Source: Rhyacichthys aspro (Eukaryota > Chordata > Actinopteri > Gobiiformes > Rhyacichthyidae). From it: a DNA stretch of 64,000 bases. The notes below the pieces were generated by a model. That model saw only the letters and a program-made list of their open reading frames with translations, did no database searches and was not told where the DNA came from. This document shows, one piece after another, positions 60,424 to 64,000 of this stretch (position 1 is the first letter of the stretch; every line of letters begins with the position of its first letter). The stretch spans positions 14,857,307 through 14,921,306 of the forward strand of contig CM072151.1 of the NCBI GenBank assembly GCA_036850595.1. The letters run 5' to 3'. Made by a program: the position numbers and the translations under genes.

Positions 60424-63400
60424 GTAAGTCGAGTACAGATGTTATCGAATTTTTTCCACTAGACATTTACTTTTTCTATCTAAGTTAAGTTACGTATATG
60501 GTATGGTAGAGTTTGCGTAGTCATCCTTTTTTTACCCCAAACCAGCCTATTTTGCTGTACTGACCTTTTATCTTCCCCTCCTATTGATACCTCCTTTGCT
60601 CTTTAACGTTTTCAACTCAAAAATCAAAAATGTCCAAACCTGACCTTTTCATAGCTCCCATTTGACACATCTTTCAAATACTCTGAAAAATGTCTAAACT
60701 TGCTACAATTGCTCTGCTCTGTGAAGTTACATTGTTCATTGGACTTGAGGGTTTGATAGCTCTGGAGAAAGAGGTAGCCAGTAGTTCTGCACTATGTGTA
60801 CTGTGTAATGTAGTTATACTATAGTTTAACTAAAAGTTTCCCCACTGTGGAAATGGCCTTTAATACAATTTTAGACATTTAATGTATTATAGATTTAATA
60901 ATGAGCTTCACATTAAATTAACTGACTTTACATTATTTTTCTACATACATATCTAAACTAGGCCCTTATAGATACACTAAAACCAGATTATTAATAACAA
61001 ATAGTCATCATTTAGTCTTATTCTTGCAACATAAAGAACTGCTCTGTGAAATATCATTTGCCCATATGTCACATGAGGTGCCACTAAGCCGTAATCACAG
61101 ACCCGGAAACCTATAGTGAAAGGAATGTCCCTGTTAGCCTTTCCAAGTCTTGATAGGTTTGTTGCACTGATGGTGTATTATGATTGTGCTATAAGTGGTC
61201 GAACTGAAACAGCACACCATCACCAGAGTTCTCTGACACTGTGGGGACTGTGATAGTGGCATGACTTGGAGATAAAATGTCTGTGTTGTGGCACATGTAA
61301 TGATAGTGGGCCTTATATGCGAGTCCACATGGCAGAGTCATCGTATGTGCCTCAATAGTTCTATAAATGTTTTTTTGACCTCTACATATTGCAGGCGAAA
61401 TGAAATGAGGAATCCGTCAGAAAGCATATGCCGCACGTCGACAGGGTGTGAGGCCATAGGCCGGCCTGCATGCAGTCTGCTCTTTTGGTATGACATCAAG
61501 CAGAAGGTTGGCTTTGGGGGGAGTGACACCTCATGGGCAGGTGCAAAAGAGCCAGGGTGACAGATGGCAGCGTCCCTTGTGGTTTCATCTCTCTGTTGAT
61601 GTAGTAGGGCGCATCACTTGATTTGATCTGATTTTTCTTTAATGCCCAGGGACATGGAAGCTGATTAGCCTGTGCCATTTTCAAGGCCCCTGGATGAGTA
61701 AAGAAGTGAATGAAGCTGTGACTCTCTGGATCAGTAGCAAAGGTTTTAGCTCATGTTTCACAGATAACTTTCTTCATCCCCGGCTATAATTCCCTAATCC
61801 AGTTGCATCACGAGGCAACAAAAATCAAAGTAACTTGCAGAAAGGTCACCTTTTTACTGTATTGCTGGATTAAATTCAATCTCCCAGTCTCCTCTCCGCC
61901 TCTTAAATTCAAGGCCAGGATTTCTAGGGGTCGTTAGTAATTATACCCCAGAGGATGAAGTGTGTTACGAAAACTATTTGAGGAGGCAATATCTACAGAA
62001 GCATCACCGTATGAGGTACAAGTGAACTTAAATAAGTTTACGCTGTGTATTTTCCATAGCTGAAGGCACAGTGACAATTGGAACAGGATGCAGAAGCTGA
62101 AAGGAACATGAACATACACAAGTGAGGCTGTCCAACAGGACTGGCAGATCAGATAATCACATCAGAGGTCACTCTTGCTCCTGTTTCTTGTTTATTTTTC
62201 ATCCCTCTCCCACAGGCAAGGTTAGAGTGGGTGAAATCTCATTCTCAGTAGACTGTGACACAAGGGACTCATCAGTTGGATTGGCTGGATTTGCATGGAT
62301 TTGGAGTTTATAGTGTGACTAAAAGCTTGTGATCTAATGTCCTCCACATGGAGAGAAAGTGTCAGGTAATCCTGGCTTTATGGTAGTGTTGTGAACAGTA
62401 TGCCTAGAACTTAAAATTGGGGCAGTATTCAATTATTACAGCCCCATCTTGTTGAGGACACGGTCTTTGTCTTTCTACAAAAGCAGAATCAGAGCAGAGT
62501 TGGAAAAGTTATCCAGTCAGTAGTCACAATGAGTTGACTTTTTCTAATTTAGGAAAGCACATATCTCTAAATGTCACCGTGACGCCCTCCATGACTCCTC
62601 TTGCCTTGGCACAGAGAGAAGCCGTTCCCGAGGACACACTGATGTTTCGTTGATCTTGCAGAATCTTGTGGCATTTTGGGGTAAAATAATAAATGCAGTT
62701 TAAGTTGCAAGGACACCCCTGAGAGGTTGAAAAAGAAAGTTTGGGAGAAAGACAGTCCAATAAATGTCAATGAAAGTGCAAAGAGTGAGTCTGCAGCTGT
62801 ATCTAACTTTCTTTACAAGAAAAGCAAAGTGACCTGAAACATCCAAGTGTGGCTGGCGTTGCTTTGAATAGGCAGGACATTAGTGATTATCCAGTATGTG
62901 ATAAATGGGGATTCCCCTCTCTGCAGAACAGTGTACATGTGGTTACTGATGGCTGTCATGCACAAGGCCATCTGTGCCCCATCTCTCAGGTGAATTAGTC
63001 TGCTGGAGCCCATTCCCCACAGACGCACCGCGGGGTTAGTCCAGGACCCATTCATCACCCCCTCAGGGTTTGACTTAGGTCTTGTGTACACATCATGCAG
63101 GCATGCATTCTAATGAGTACAGTGTACACTACTGACCCCATTCACAGTGTGACAGTCTATTAATCACTCCAGTGGTCACCTCCATTTGTCTGACCCTCAA
63201 CCCATGTTACATCACAGCCCTCTCTTCACTACCTATATTACCTGTCCATATGGACACAAAGAGGTGTATAAAAATAGGATTGATGGACAGAGCCTCCCAA
63301 AGTGCTTCTTTCATCACTGATGGATGAGATGGCACCCCTGACAGGAACTAATGGGGTTCTACCACATTATATTTTAGAACCATTTCATGATAAGTGTAAG

Positions 63401-64000
63401 ATTCTGTCACTCATCACACAATGACCTTCAAAGCGATGGACCTAGACCGTGAAACTGAAAGCTTGCAGTTTCTTTTAAGCCAACTTTCCATTTATAAACA
63501 CTTAACCTGTGTTTGAGTTCCATACTTGAGCCCTACTTATAGAAGTCTTTACACAAAAGGAATGGAAACACAGCAGGCATGTGTAGCACCTGTTTAAGCT
63601 CTACATGCTGTTGTAAAGAGATATGAAGGCATTGATAGAACCATATTCCTAACATTACAATAATATGTTTGCATCAAGCCTTGGACTCTCTTGTCTGGCT
63701 TGTTTGAATATGTAAAAACTTTTGTCTGTTCAGTTTCTATCATGACTACAGTCGTTTTGTTGGAGAAAGGGGAAAATTATTTTTGTATCTATTCTTTCTG
63801 TTTCCTGTCAGGGAACTGTGAAAACTATCTTGAGACTATATATTGTAAAAGGTACCATTTGTTGTTGTTGAATGTTGTGTTCTGTTGCCATTATTATCCT
63901 TTTCTGGTGACTGTGACTTTCATTACAATCTAGTTTGCGCAAGATGTACCCAGTTATAATATCATATGTAATTCTTGCTGCCAAGGAATGGCTTAGTTGA
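60424..64000 (+). other. polrmt intron 15 (incomplete)
   Basis: 3.6 kb after the exon 15 donor (GTAAGT at 60424). No match to the expected next POLRMT segment (IGGGIQS, then NGFPPNFIHSLDSSHM) or to motif C was found in any frame. The remaining exons must lie past the window. Short ORFs here have no recognisable similarity. Confidence 0.7.

Noticed and set aside
1..64000. CRISPR arrays, bacterial operons, integrated viral genes
   Set aside because: No spaced direct-repeat array, no operon-like ORF packing and no retroviral or viral reading frame is visible; the window is ordinary vertebrate nuclear DNA.

Overview
This window is vertebrate genomic DNA, almost certainly from a ray-finned (teleost) fish. 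It carries intron-containing genes with GT-AG boundaries, AATAAA signals, CA/GA/AAT microsatellites and a hAT-type miniature transposon. Eight protein-coding genes can be assembled exon by exon. The fgf22/polrmt head-to-head pair beside a PRSS57-type neutrophil protease matches the gene neighbourhood of human 19p13.3 (POLRMT, FGF22, RNF126, FSTL3, PRSS57), so the block looks like conserved synteny.

Layout: (1) 16-1481, plus strand: micos13 (QIL1), a small MICOS subunit, four exons. (2) 3282-4864, minus strand: a spindlin-family triple-Tudor histone reader, four exons, tail-to-tail with micos13, with a hAT MITE in intron 1. (3) 5995-13697, minus strand: a tandem array of four five-exon chymotrypsin-family (S1) serine proteases. 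The first is PRSS57-like; the other three are granzyme/mast-cell-protease-like paralogues, one with Cys in place of the oxyanion-hole Gly193. (4) 13698-21054: a 7 kb gene-free stretch with a CTCF-like site. (5) 21055-39801, minus strand: fgf22, three coding exons with a 16 kb first intron that probably holds enhancers. (6) 39802-44671: fgf22 promoter region and intergenic DNA shared with polrmt. (7) 44672 to beyond the right edge, plus strand: polrmt, the mitochondrial RNA polymerase; 15 coding exons are visible, and the last exons with catalytic motif C lie outside the window.

The genes do not form one pathway. Two (micos13, polrmt) serve mitochondria, four form an innate-immune granule-protease cluster, one is a secreted growth factor and one a chromatin reader. 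The most unusual observations are the G193C protease, a coding-like ORF inside polrmt intron 6 with no assigned gene, and a possible spliced divergent transcript from the polrmt promoter. No CRISPR, rRNA, tRNA or viral gene was found. All exon boundaries were worked out by hand from reading frame, splice dinucleotides and family similarity recalled from memory; no alignment was run.
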